Assembly: GCF_039596395.1 (NCBI RefSeq) | Contig: NZ_JBCNJT010000002.1 | Location: forward strand, 1,240,001-1,304,000 | DNA length: 64,000 nt | Source: Fluviicola sp. | Lineage (GTDB): Bacteria > Bacteroidota > Bacteroidia > Flavobacteriales_D > Crocinitomicaceae | Reading direction: 5' to 3' | Part shown: one piece after another, positions 7,981 to 16,982 of the stretch | Numbering within the stretch: the stretch's first letter is position 1 | Layout: every line of letters begins with the position of its first letter | The notes under the pieces: model-generated | The model's input: only the letters and a program-made list of their open reading frames with translations | Told to the model about the DNA's origin: nothing | Database searches by the model: none | Translations under genes and position numbers: made by a program

Positions 7981-10881
7981 ATGAAAAATACGCCCCCTTT
8001 TTTATCGAATGAGGCCCATTCCGAGAAAACCCGTTTACTGTTTCTTTCCCGGGGTCTTTTATTCGTTTCACTGCTTTTGTTTTCTTCCGGAGTATTCTCC
8101 CAGGGAGATAACTGTGATCAGGCTCTTGCGCTAACGAATGTCACCAATTTTTGCTCTTCCGCAAACCAATATACCAGCGCCGGCTCTACTGCCAGCGGAT
8201 TTTCAGTAGGTTCCTGCTGGACAGCTACTGCTACTTCCGATGTGTGGTTTTCCTTTGTGGCGATCGGGACCAATGTCCTGATTTCTGTGAACGGAGCAAC
8301 GATGATGCAGCCGCGGATCGCTATCTATTCTGGAACTTGTGCGGGCGGATTGACGCAGCTTCCCGGAGGATGTACGAACGGAACAGGCGGATCTCCCGAT
8401 TCCCAATTGTTCAATTCCGGGCTGGTGCAGGGAACGACTTATTTTATCCGTATCAGTACTACTTCCACGCAAAGAGGAACATTCCAGTTGTGCATCAATA
8501 ATTACACGCCGCCGCCAACCGCTTCTGCTGATTGTGGTGGTGCGGGAAGGTTGTGCAACAAGAACCCGATCAGTGTGACGAACCTGACAAGTGGCGGAGT
8601 AAACAACAACGAAAATGCGGGAACCTGTTTGTCCGGTTTCGGGATTTTTGAAACCAATTCGGTGTGGTATACCTGGACTTGTCAGACAGCGGGAACGCTT
8701 ACCATGGACATTTTGCCGGCAAACCAGATCGATGATATCGACTTTATCGTTTTCCAGTTGAGCACGTCCAATCCATGCGGTCCGAGAACGGCCATTCGCT
8801 GTTCTGCTACTTCTGCTGCCGGTGCGAACGGCGGTACCGGGATGAATGCATCTTCCACGGACGTGAGTGAAGCTGTGGGCTGGTCGGGAATCGAGGACGG
8901 ATATGTGCAGCAGGTGAACATGACTGCCGGAACCAGTTATGCAATTCTCATTAACAATACGAACGCCACGAACGGATTTACCCTGAACTGGGGCGGAACA
9001 GGAACTTTCGTAGGACCGGACGCGAATATTACCGGAGGCCCTTTCGTGGTTTGTTCCGGAACTCCTATTTCCATTGACGGAAGCACATCTACGGATTACA
9101 ATTCCCTGAGCTGGAATTTTGTAAACGGATCGGGAACACCTGCAAATGCTACAGGTGCGGGACCACACTCGGTTACTTATTCCACACCGGGAACTTATGT
9201 AGCAATCCTGAATGCGACTTCTTCGCTGGGCTGCACTTCAGTAGAAACGGCCACGATTACAGTGAGTTCGGGAGTAGTTCCCACTTTTGCTGCAGTTCCT
9301 GCGTTTTGTTCGGGCCAGGCGGCACCTGCATTCCCTGCTCAAACCAATACACCGGTAGTTGCAGGAACCTGGTCGCCCAACGTAATCAGCAACACGGCAT
9401 CGGGAACGTATACTTTTACTCCCAATTCGGGACAATGTTCTACGACTCCGGTGAATATCTCAGTAACGGTCAATCCTTCTGTTACACCGACATTTCCTGC
9501 TCATCCGCAATATTGTGTGAATGATGTACCGCAATCATTGCCAACGACTTCAGATAACGGAGTGGCGGGAACCTGGTCACCTGCTGCGGTGAATACTACA
9601 ACAGCGGGAACTGCGAATTATACCTTTACTCCGACCGGAAACCCTTGTGCTGCCCCGGTAACCATAGCAATTGTAGTTGGAGCTGCGCCTACGCCTACAT
9701 TTACACAGATACCGGCATTTTGTTCGGGAACTACGGCCCCGGTTTTACCGGCAACTTCAAGCAATTCGATCACCGGAACCTGGTCACCGGCAACCATCAA
9801 TAACACCACTTCCGGGACTTATACTTTTACCCCGGATGCCGGTCAATGTGCTACTACTGCAACGATGTCCATAACTGTGAACAACCCGGTAACTCCGAAT
9901 CTTACTGCTGCAGGCCCTTTTTGTACGGATGCACTTCCGGTTAACCTGACTGCAGATATTCCGGGAGGAACGTGGACAGGTACGGGAATTACTGATGCGA
10001 CCGGAGTTTTCGATCCTGCGGTTGCGGGTGCAGGAACACACACGATCAACTATGTTCACACACAGGGCTGCGGAGGAACCAATTCCATGGATGTGGTAGT
10101 AAATCCATTACCGGATTCCGACTTTACGGCTGATGTATTAAGCGGCTGCAGTCCTTTAACCGTTCATTTTACAGCAGATCCGTCCGTGACAGGTTCTTCC
10201 TGGGACTTTGGAGATAACACGACAGCGAATACGATTGGCACTGCGGAGCATACATTTACTGCGGGAACTTATTCCATTACCTTGACGAATACACTGAACG
10301 GCTGTTCATCAAGTACGACCAAAACGAATTACATTACGGTTTCGCCGATCCCGGATGCCAGCTTCAGTGCAAATCCGCAAGTGCTTCCGCAAACAGAGAC
10401 AACCAGCCAGTTCGACAATCATTCGCTGAACGGCGATACGTATTTCTGGACATTCGGTGACGGAGATAACAGTGACCTGGAAAATCCGAGTCATCATTTT
10501 CCGCAGGTACCCGGAAATTACCCGGTGACTTTAACGGTAACGAGTGCGAACGGATGTACGGATGTTGCAACGCTCATTATTACCGTGCGTGAGAATAAAC
10601 TGATCTATGTTCCGAATGCTTTTACCCCTGATGGCGATGAATTCAACAATGTGTTCGCTCCGGTTATATCTGCAGGATACGATTTACAGAATTATTCATT
10701 CACGATCTTTAACCGATGGGGAGAAACGTTGTTTGAGTCGCACGATGTAACGAAAGGATGGGACGGAACCTATATGGGAAAATTAGTCCAGGCGGGAATT
10801 TACACCTGGACAATCCGGATCAAAAGCCTGAATGACGACAGTTACGAGGTCTTCAACGGTCATTTGAATATGATGCGTTAA
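7981..10881 (+). CDS. Large PKD/Ig-repeat protein with T9SS type B (gliding-motility-type) C-terminal domain
   Basis: A 966-residue cell-surface protein. The long signal peptide ends at FS before Gln41. Two domains resembling pre-peptidase C-terminal or carbohydrate-binding modules (about 42-345) precede an Ig-like region. Three ~75-residue repeats follow (about 420-640); each has a Cys-containing start (AFCSG or QYCVN), a GTWSP block and a (T/N)YTFTP block. Two PKD domains (WDFGDN and WTFGDGDN) come next. The last ~95 residues are the 'gliding motility-associated' type B domain: YVPNAFTPDGDEFNNVF, FNRWGE, WDGTYMGK and GIYTW. This predicts T9SS export with surface retention and an adhesin-like role. 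The substrate is unknown. Confidence 0.88.
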   Translation: MKNTPPFLSNEAHSEKTRLLFLSRGLLFVSLLLFSSGVFSQGDNCDQALALTNVTNFCSSANQYTSAGSTASGFSVGSCWTATATSDVWFSFVAIGTNVLISVNGATMMQPRIAIYSGTCAGGLTQLPGGCTNGTGGSPDSQLFNSGLVQGTTYFIRISTTSTQRGTFQLCINNYTPPPTASADCGGAGRLCNKNPISVTNLTSGGVNNNENAGTCLSGFGIFETNSVWYTWTCQTAGTLTMDILPANQIDDIDFIVFQLSTSNPCGPRTAIRCSATSAAGANGGTGMNASSTDVSEAVGWSGIEDGYVQQVNMTAGTSYAILINNTNATNGFTLNWGGTGTFVGPDANITGGPFVVCSGTPISIDGSTSTDYNSLSWNFVNGSGTPANATGAGPHSVTYSTPGTYVAILNATSSLGCTSVETATITVSSGVVPTFAAVPAFCSGQAAPAFPAQTNTPVVAGTWSPNVISNTASGTYTFTPNSGQCSTTPVNISVTVNPSVTPTFPAHPQYCVNDVPQSLPTTSDNGVAGTWSPAAVNTTTAGTANYTFTPTGNPCAAPVTIAIVVGAAPTPTFTQIPAFCSGTTAPVLPATSSNSITGTWSPATINNTTSGTYTFTPDAGQCATTATMSITVNNPVTPNLTAAGPFCTDALPVNLTADIPGGTWTGTGITDATGVFDPAVAGAGTHTINYVHTQGCGGTNSMDVVVNPLPDSDFTADVLSGCSPLTVHFTADPSVTGSSWDFGDNTTANTIGTAEHTFTAGTYSITLTNTLNGCSSSTTKTNYITVSPIPDASFSANPQVLPQTETTSQFDNHSLNGDTYFWTFGDGDNSDLENPSHHFPQVPGNYPVTLTVTSANGCTDVATLIITVRENKLIYVPNAFTPDGDEFNNVFAPVISAGYDLQNYSFTIFNRWGETLFESHDVTKGWDGTYMGKLVQAGIYTWTIRIKSLNDDSYEVFNGHLNMMR

Positions 10882-10884
10882 GAG

Positions 10885-11220
10885 TTACTTACAGTTGCAA
10901 AGCGTGTAGAATGCGAAATTCTTTCTGGTTTTTATACACATTCCTTCACGGGTCATTGTATACCGTTTATTGAGGTTTGTTTTGGAATTCGGTTCTAAAA
11001 CCAATTCGTCGCCTTCCAGAGACCAGGTTCCTTCTGCAACAACCGGTTTGGAAGCCTTGGTCAAATCTGTATAGATGAACGTGTGGTCTTCCTTCAATTG
11101 TAAATGGGGTGCGTTCTTTCCGTCGCCTCCATAACTTCCTTTTGGTTCACTTGCCAGATTTTGTGCCTGAGAACTCAAACTCAAAAGCATTCCGATAAAA
11201 AAGATAAAGCTTGTTTTCAT
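10885..11220 (-). CDS. Small secreted protein, lipocalin-like copper-resistance (NlpE-like) flavour
   Basis: A 111-residue exported protein. The signal peptide (1-19) ends AQA before Gln20. The mature part has a short beta-rich pattern (HLQLKEDHTFIYTDL, EGTWSLEGDELVLEP, RYTMTREGMCIK) similar in rhythm to NlpE N-terminal or lipocalin-like stress proteins; this resemblance is tentative. It is convergent with the preceding large T9SS gene, 3 bases apart. Confidence 0.55.
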   Translation of the reverse strand: MKTSFIFFIGMLLSLSSQAQNLASEPKGSYGGDGKNAPHLQLKEDHTFIYTDLTKASKPVVAEGTWSLEGDELVLEPNSKTNLNKRYTMTREGMCIKTRKNFAFYTLCNCK

Positions 11221-11391
11221 AACTGATTCATTGGTAGCGCAATATAGGAATATACTTTTAAGATAAGTCGTTTATTCTAAAGAATCTGAATCAAAAAAAT
11301 AAACTGACTCCTGAATTTTTTGGACAGGTTGTTAAATTTATTGTGCGTACATATATTTTTTATATCTTACTCCACGTAAACGCATTCAACT

Positions 11392-12615
11392 ATGCAAAAA
11401 TCAGTACTACTTCTATGCAGCTTTTGGGCTGTGATATCCGCTCATTCACAAGGTTTCCAGGTAAATTTCCAGGGACAAAAACAGCAGGGAATGGGATTGG
11501 CGGGAACTGCTCTTTCCGAAGATGCGTCTGCTTTGTTTTATAATCCGGGAGGTGTTGCCTTTGTGAAGAAGAGCGAGATCAATGCCGGTTTTTCCCCGAT
11601 TTTTGCCAATACGCTTTTTGTAGATTCTGCCTCAGGTGAAGGCTACCGGACCAATTCCCCGATGGGAACTCCTTTTTCAGCCTATGCGCTTTTCGGATTT
11701 AAAAAAGTGGAATCCCTGAAAGTAGGCCTGGCCGTTTATACTCCTTTCGGAAGTACGATCCAATACGAAGATGCCTGGATCGGGAGGTTTGCATTAACGA
11801 AGTTGTCACTGAAGTCGATCTATTTCCAGCCAACAGTTTCGTATAAGATCAACGACCACATCGGTGTAGGAGCAGGTTTCATTGTTTCTACCGGAGAAGT
11901 GGATTTGCAGAAAGACATTCCTGTGCAGTTTCCCGACGGAGCTTTCGGACATGCCGAACTTACCGGGAAAGCCCTGGGTTTTGGGTATAACTTAGGAGTG
12001 AACGCGAAGATTGATTCTCATTTTTCCCTCGGACTGACTTACCGTTCGAAGGTTTCGATGAAAGTAAAAGACGGGGAAGCAACGTTTACGGTCCCGGAAT
12101 CTCTGAGTGCCAATTTCCCGAACGGGCCTTTCACTTCTTCATTGCCTTTGCCAAGTGTGGTAACGCTGGGCGCTTCGTATGATTCTCAAAAAAGATGGCA
12201 GGCCGTACTGGATATCAACTATGTTGGCTGGAAAGCTTACGATACCCTTGCGTTTGATTACGAGTCGAACACGGCGAGTTTGGTAGATACCAAATCTGCC
12301 AGAAAGTATAAAAGCATCATTGCCATCCGTGGAGGTGTCAATTTCAAAGCCACGGAACTGATTGCTATTCGACTGGGAGGAGGTTATGGTTTCTCGCCGG
12401 TACAATCGGGTTATGTAACCCCGGAATCCCCGGATGGAAACCGCATTTACGGAACAGCCGGTTTAGGGTTTAAGTTCAACGAGCATTTCAACCTGGACCT
12501 CTCGTTTTATTATACACGCATCAAACGAACGGACCGCAACCTGGAATCGAACTTAAGCGGAACATTCACAACGATCGCCATTTCCCCGGGAATTGGATTA
12601 AGCTATAAATGGTAA
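11392..12615 (+). CDS. OmpP1/FadL family outer-membrane transport protein
   Basis: A 407-residue beta-barrel predicted to pass hydrophobic molecules such as fatty acids across the outer membrane. The signal peptide (1-20) ends at HS before Gln21. The N-terminal hatch region QGMGLAGTALSEDASALFYNPGG is the hallmark of the family (conserved NPA/NPG-type motif). The C-terminus ends in an aromatic barrel strand (GIGLSYKW). It lies four bases upstream of an SGNH lipoprotein, a pairing seen repeatedly in Bacteroidota, which suggests lipid or ester uptake and hydrolysis. Confidence 0.9.
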   Translation: MQKSVLLLCSFWAVISAHSQGFQVNFQGQKQQGMGLAGTALSEDASALFYNPGGVAFVKKSEINAGFSPIFANTLFVDSASGEGYRTNSPMGTPFSAYALFGFKKVESLKVGLAVYTPFGSTIQYEDAWIGRFALTKLSLKSIYFQPTVSYKINDHIGVGAGFIVSTGEVDLQKDIPVQFPDGAFGHAELTGKALGFGYNLGVNAKIDSHFSLGLTYRSKVSMKVKDGEATFTVPESLSANFPNGPFTSSLPLPSVVTLGASYDSQKRWQAVLDINYVGWKAYDTLAFDYESNTASLVDTKSARKYKSIIAIRGGVNFKATELIAIRLGGGYGFSPVQSGYVTPESPDGNRIYGTAGLGFKFNEHFNLDLSFYYTRIKRTDRNLESNLSGTFTTIAISPGIGLSYKW

Positions 12616-12619
12616 GCAC

Positions 12620-13939
12620 ATGAAGCACATTTTAAACATCATTATTCCGTTAGCTATCGGAATGGGAGTGGGAACTCTGAGTTCCTGTAAACCCAAATAC
12701 AAAGCTCCCGAAACATCGGCGGGTGAACTGGATCCGTCGCGTTTTGTGATGATCGGAGGTTCCCATACTGCAGGTTACATGGACGATGCTTTGTATTACG
12801 ACGGTCAGCAGTATTCCATTGCGAATTTGCTGAGCAAGCAGCTGCAAAAAGTTGGCGCCGGAGCATTTAATCAGCCCTACATGCCGTCAAATTCTGTCGG
12901 TGTGAGCGGTTCGGGCATGTCGCGCTTCAAATTGGGATACAAAACCGATTGTCTGGGAGTTACTTCCCTATCGCCGGTGCGCCTGGCGGCAAACGGAGAT
13001 GTGGCGGCACTGAACGCGAATGTCTACAATGCTTCTCAGCCCTTCGGGAATTTCGGCGTTCCGGGAATGACGGTTTCTGCTATCAATGTTTCTTCCTATG
13101 GAATGTTCAACCCGTTCTTCGGACGCATGAGTTCTTCAAGTAGTGCCAGCGTTCTGAACGATGCCCTTGCCTCAGATCCGACTTGTTTTGCCTTGTTTGT
13201 GGGAATAGAAGACATTCTCCCTTACGCCCAGGGAGGTGCAAGCAACGCAACATATATCAATCCTGCGACTTTCAGTGCATACTATGAACAATTGGTTGTT
13301 TCCATGATCGGAAGCGGCAGAAAAGGAGTGCTTTCGCTGATTCCGGATGTCACGGAAATGCCTTATTTTACGACGATTCCATGGAACGGATTGAACCTGA
13401 CACCGGATAAAGCCGCTTCATTGAATGCCATTTATAACCCCATCGGGATTTCATTCCAGGAAGGCCCGAATGGGTTTATGATCCAGGACCCGGGCGCAGG
13501 AGCCTTTAGTGTAAGGCACATGGTGGAAGGAGAATTGGTATTGTTGAGTACACCTCTAGATTCGGTGAAATGCAATTCGATGGGTTCTGTTTTCCCGTTC
13601 AGGGACCAGCTTGTTCTGACACTGGATGAACTAACGGAGATCAGAGGAGTGATTGCTCAATACAACGCTGCCATTACCGCCATTGCACAGAATTACAACC
13701 TGGCACTTGCAAAACCGGATGAACTGGTGACCAACATGCAAACAGGAGTGGTATACAATGGAATTACATTAAGTACGAAATTTGTTTCCGGCGGTGCTTT
13801 CTCACTGGACGGGATTCATTTTAACCCGAGAGGAAATGCTTTGATTACCAATGAATTTATACGCGCATTAAACGAGAAATACCATGCTAAAATTCCGGCG
13901 GTAAACGCTGCGAGTTATCCATCAGTTATATTCCCATAA
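12620..13939 (+). CDS. SGNH/GDSL-family lipoprotein hydrolase
   Basis: A 439-residue predicted lipoprotein: the lipobox LSSC places the lipidated Cys at about residue 23. The SGNH block I is the variant IGGSHTAG (nucleophile Ser48) and block V is DGIHFNPRG near the C-terminus (catalytic Asp and His). It is therefore likely an envelope esterase or lipase. It follows the FadL-like porin by 4 bases and precedes another esterase by 17, so the three may work on one ester or lipid substrate. The substrate is inferred, not seen. Confidence 0.8.
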   Translation: MKHILNIIIPLAIGMGVGTLSSCKPKYKAPETSAGELDPSRFVMIGGSHTAGYMDDALYYDGQQYSIANLLSKQLQKVGAGAFNQPYMPSNSVGVSGSGMSRFKLGYKTDCLGVTSLSPVRLAANGDVAALNANVYNASQPFGNFGVPGMTVSAINVSSYGMFNPFFGRMSSSSSASVLNDALASDPTCFALFVGIEDILPYAQGGASNATYINPATFSAYYEQLVVSMIGSGRKGVLSLIPDVTEMPYFTTIPWNGLNLTPDKAASLNAIYNPIGISFQEGPNGFMIQDPGAGAFSVRHMVEGELVLLSTPLDSVKCNSMGSVFPFRDQLVLTLDELTEIRGVIAQYNAAITAIAQNYNLALAKPDELVTNMQTGVVYNGITLSTKFVSGGAFSLDGIHFNPRGNALITNEFIRALNEKYHAKIPAVNAASYPSVIFP

Positions 13940-13956
13940 TTTAAAAAATCAACAGG

Positions 13957-15273
13957 ATGAAAATTTCTACATTACTACTATCAGTTGGTTTATCTACTGC
14001 TGCATTTGCACAAACACCTTGTCAAAGCGGAAGATATGCCAGCGATGTTTATTCGACTGTAAACCTTACAAGTGATATTGTTTACGGATCCAATCTTTCC
14101 TTTTCGGGAGCAACTACGTCCTTGACTCTAGACTTCTATGAACCTGCTGCGGATACTTCCGTTGCAAGGCCCTTAATTATTTGGGTGCACGGAGGAAGTT
14201 TCCAGCTTGGTACAAAAACGGATGTGGATGTAAAAGAACTATCCAATCGTTTTGCAAAGAAAGGATATGCGTGCGCTTCAATTAACTACCGTTTGGGATT
14301 CTTCCCGGTAGATTCTGTTAACGCGATCAAAGCCGTGCTTCGTGCTACACAGGATTTGAAGGCTTCCATCCGTTTCTTCTACAAAGACCGGGCAACCACC
14401 AATACTTACAAGATCGATACGACGCGTATTTTTATCGGGGGAAGTTCTGCGGGTGCAATTACTGCGTTGCATGTGGGTTACCTGGACAAGGATTGCGAGA
14501 TTGCTGACTACATCGATGCGACCAACCTGGCGGCTCTTGGCGGAATGGAAGGAGCAAGCGGTAACCCGGGCTATTCTACCAAAGTGGCCGGAGTAATTAA
14601 TCTTTGCGGTGCATTGGGACGTTACAGCTGGATGGAAGCAGGAGACGTTCCTCTGGTATCTGTTCACGGTACGGCGGATGGCACAGTGAAATACAACCGT
14701 GGAGTTGTAAATCCGGGTGTTCCGATCATGTACCTGGACGGAAGCCGTATGCTACTGGAAAGAAGTTGTGCGTTAAACCACCCACATAAATTGTACACAT
14801 TTTTGGGCGCGCCGCACGTTCCCTATGCCGGAACAAGCGCTGCACAGATTGCTTATATGGATACAACGGCGAATTTCGTAAGGGATTTCCTGGTACACCA
14901 GTTAGGCTGTACGAACATGGACCTTCAACCGGCAAATCCTCCGGCAGAAATGGCATACCTATACCCGATCAACTACTGCGACGGAAGCCCGGTAAACGAA
15001 ACCTGTGTATTGGGATTAACCGAAAACACAAAGGAAGATGAAATGACATTGTACCCGAACCCGGCTTCCAGCCAGGTAACCATTCATTGCGAATCCGAAG
15101 GAGCAAAAACAATTGCTGTAATCGATCTTTCGGGAAGAACGGTTTTGACCCGGGAAATGAACACCAACGGATATGTATTGTCAGTACATGATTTGAATAA
15201 AGGGACTTATTTCGTGCGCTTGCTGGATCATAATACCCAGAAAGCACTGATGAAACAATTGGTGATCGAATAA
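13957..15273 (+). CDS. Secreted carboxylesterase-like alpha/beta hydrolase with T9SS type A domain
   Basis: A 438-residue exported protein with a signal peptide ending AFA before Gln19. The esterase fold shows the oxyanion-hole motif HGGSF (about 77), the nucleophile elbow GGSSAG (about 159-164) and HGTADGTV, which contributes the acid region. A catalytic His is probable in the GAPHVPY segment. The last ~75 residues are a type A sorting domain (LYPNPASSQVTIHC, DLSGRTVL, KGTYFVRLL). It is probably surface-displayed or released by T9SS. Its position after FadL and the SGNH lipoprotein suggests a lipid or ester utilisation set. Confidence 0.85.
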   Translation: MKISTLLLSVGLSTAAFAQTPCQSGRYASDVYSTVNLTSDIVYGSNLSFSGATTSLTLDFYEPAADTSVARPLIIWVHGGSFQLGTKTDVDVKELSNRFAKKGYACASINYRLGFFPVDSVNAIKAVLRATQDLKASIRFFYKDRATTNTYKIDTTRIFIGGSSAGAITALHVGYLDKDCEIADYIDATNLAALGGMEGASGNPGYSTKVAGVINLCGALGRYSWMEAGDVPLVSVHGTADGTVKYNRGVVNPGVPIMYLDGSRMLLERSCALNHPHKLYTFLGAPHVPYAGTSAAQIAYMDTTANFVRDFLVHQLGCTNMDLQPANPPAEMAYLYPINYCDGSPVNETCVLGLTENTKEDEMTLYPNPASSQVTIHCESEGAKTIAVIDLSGRTVLTREMNTNGYVLSVHDLNKGTYFVRLLDHNTQKALMKQLVIE

Positions 15274-15293
15274 GCGAGGAACTCGCAAAGGAT

Positions 15294-15319
15294 AAAGCTT
15301 CCTTCGGGGAGCTTTTTTT
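15294..15319 (+). terminator. Intrinsic terminator after the esterase gene
   Basis: AAAGCTTCC pairs with GGGAGCTTT around a TTCG loop and is followed by T residues. It starts 20 bases after the stop. Confidence 0.8.
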
Positions 15320-15383
15320 ATATTCGCAGGTGCGCCGAAGAGTTTGGCAGCAAATTTGTAAATTGAAGACAAAATTACATATT

Positions 15384-16445
15384 ATGAAAAGCATTGGTTT
15401 ATTAATGGTCCTGTTGCTTACCCAAACGGCGGTTTTTGGGCAAAAGACGATTCGAATGACCGTCAAGGAAGAATGTGTTCCGTGTCGCCGGATGATGGCG
15501 CAGGAATGTTTCCAGGTGAAAAAAGAAGGGTCTGATAAGTGGGAATTATTCTACGATCGAATCAAAGGATTTGAATACGTTCCGGGAAACCGGTATGTGA
15601 TCGATGTGATCGAAACAGAACGCCCTGAACCTGTTCCGCAGGATTTGTCGAAATACCTTTACAAACTGGATAAAGTGATTTCTGTTACACCGATGATCAG
15701 CGGGAGCCAGGGTGTGATTTACAAAGTGATCCGCATGAATGGAAAAGAAGTAACCGATGCGGATGTTTCACTGAGTTTCGACAGTACTTTTCACCAGATT
15801 TCAGGAAGAAGCGGCTGCAACAGTTTCAGTGCTCCGGTCAAGATGAATAAAAAACAGACGAAGATTTGCGTTAAAACCGGTATGTCTACCAAAATGGCTT
15901 GTCCGGATATGCAAATGGCGGTTGAAGACGAGTTCCTAAAATCCATTTCCGACAAGTCGTTCAAGGTTTCCCACGCTGGAAGTATGATGATCTGGAAATC
16001 AAAGAAAAAAGAGGTGCTTGTTTTTGAAACGGGTACCAAACCGGTTCCGCAGGACCCATCTGCCACGAATGGCGGAAGACCGGAGAAAACTCCGTGGAAC
16101 TTTTTCAACCAGCAAACCCTGAGACTGATCCAGATGGACGGTATGACGATTAAAAAAACCGATGCAGCTTTGAAAATGGATATGGCAACCAATTCTTTCA
16201 CGGGAAGCAACGGTTGTAACCGCATTTCAGGGAATATGTCGACTACCCGAAATACGGTGGTTTTTTCGGACATAATCTCCACCAAAATGATGTGTGCAGA
16301 TGAACTGGTTGCCAATACCGAGCGTCGTTTTATGGAGATTTTGAGAAGCAAGGGATTAACGGTTGATTTCGCGGAACGCGTATTTAATATTTACGATGCT
16401 TCCGGGAAGTTGGTATTAATGTTTGCGGCTGACGCAACCGAATAA
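15384..16445 (+). CDS. Secreted DUF4377 plus two META-domain protein
   Basis: A 353-residue exported protein starting at the ATG at 15384; an upstream in-frame GTG at 15330 would put 18 charged residues before the signal peptide and is rejected. The signal peptide ends at VFG before Gln18. The first domain resembles DUF4377 (CVPCRRMMAQECFQV, then a VIDVIETE strand). Two META (HslJ-like) domains follow; each has a GC-N core (SGCNSFSAP and NGCNRISGN) and a downstream KM(A/M)C. HslJ-type META proteins are linked to heat-shock, novobiocin resistance and envelope stability in E. coli, but the role here is unknown. Confidence 0.75.
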   Translation: MKSIGLLMVLLLTQTAVFGQKTIRMTVKEECVPCRRMMAQECFQVKKEGSDKWELFYDRIKGFEYVPGNRYVIDVIETERPEPVPQDLSKYLYKLDKVISVTPMISGSQGVIYKVIRMNGKEVTDADVSLSFDSTFHQISGRSGCNSFSAPVKMNKKQTKICVKTGMSTKMACPDMQMAVEDEFLKSISDKSFKVSHAGSMMIWKSKKKEVLVFETGTKPVPQDPSATNGGRPEKTPWNFFNQQTLRLIQMDGMTIKKTDAALKMDMATNSFTGSNGCNRISGNMSTTRNTVVFSDIISTKMMCADELVANTERRFMEILRSKGLTVDFAERVFNIYDASGKLVLMFAADATE

Positions 16446-16504
16446 ATTTATTTAGAGTTTTAATTTCAGTTTTCATATATTTATACACCAAAAATTTTTT
16501 TACT

Positions 16505-16831
16505 ATGAAAAAGCTAATCAAAATTTCTGCGTTTGCAACATTGGCATTTGTTGGAGCATTAGGAATTCAGTCATTTACTTCCACGAAGGCTTCTTCTGAG
16601 AAAGTACTGAGCAACATCGAATTTAAAGTAATCAATGATACATCTTCGGAGTACAAATACTGTGTGAACGGTGGTCATAACTACATCAGTGCTGGTGCTT
16701 CCAAGGGATTCAGCTACAGCGAAGGAACAGAGATCAAGCATTTGGACGGAAGCAATTGCGGAGGAGTTTGGTTTAAAGTAACCAGCTCAATGCACGGTAA
16801 GTCATTCAAGCTTTCCGAATTGAAGAATTAA
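16505..16831 (+). CDS. Small secreted protein of unknown function
   Basis: A 108-residue protein with a predicted signal peptide (about 1-30, hydrophobic core FATLAFVGALGI). The mature part of about 78 residues has two cysteines (YKYCVNGG and GSNCGGV) that could form a disulfide. Expected mature start is Ser/Glu rather than Gln, unlike most neighbours. It stands alone, 59 bases after the META gene and before a strong terminator. No family was recognised. Confidence 0.65.
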   Translation: MKKLIKISAFATLAFVGALGIQSFTSTKASSEKVLSNIEFKVINDTSSEYKYCVNGGHNYISAGASKGFSYSEGTEIKHLDGSNCGGVWFKVTSSMHGKSFKLSELKN

Positions 16832-16857
16832 TCATTTCTTGAAATAGTGAACAGGGA

Positions 16858-16888
16858 GTCCCGGCATTTATCGCCGGGACTTTTTTGT
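16858..16888 (+). terminator. Intrinsic terminator
   Basis: GTCCCGGC and GCCGGGAC form a perfect 8-bp stem with a 7-base loop, followed by TTTTTTG. It lies 27 bases after the small secreted protein gene. Confidence 0.88.
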
Positions 16889-16982
16889 TTTCACCCTTTA
16901 TTTTAGCTTTTCAATGTAAATAAGGTTAATTCTCTATCTGAATTCGTCGAATTCCGTTAATTTCGTGTATTGATTTATAATT

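Noticed and set aside
8203-9168. 321-codon minus-strand frame inside the large T9SS gene
   Set aside because: It is a low-complexity Ser/Arg/Cys-rich shadow of the repeat-rich plus-strand gene, with no family and no promoter.
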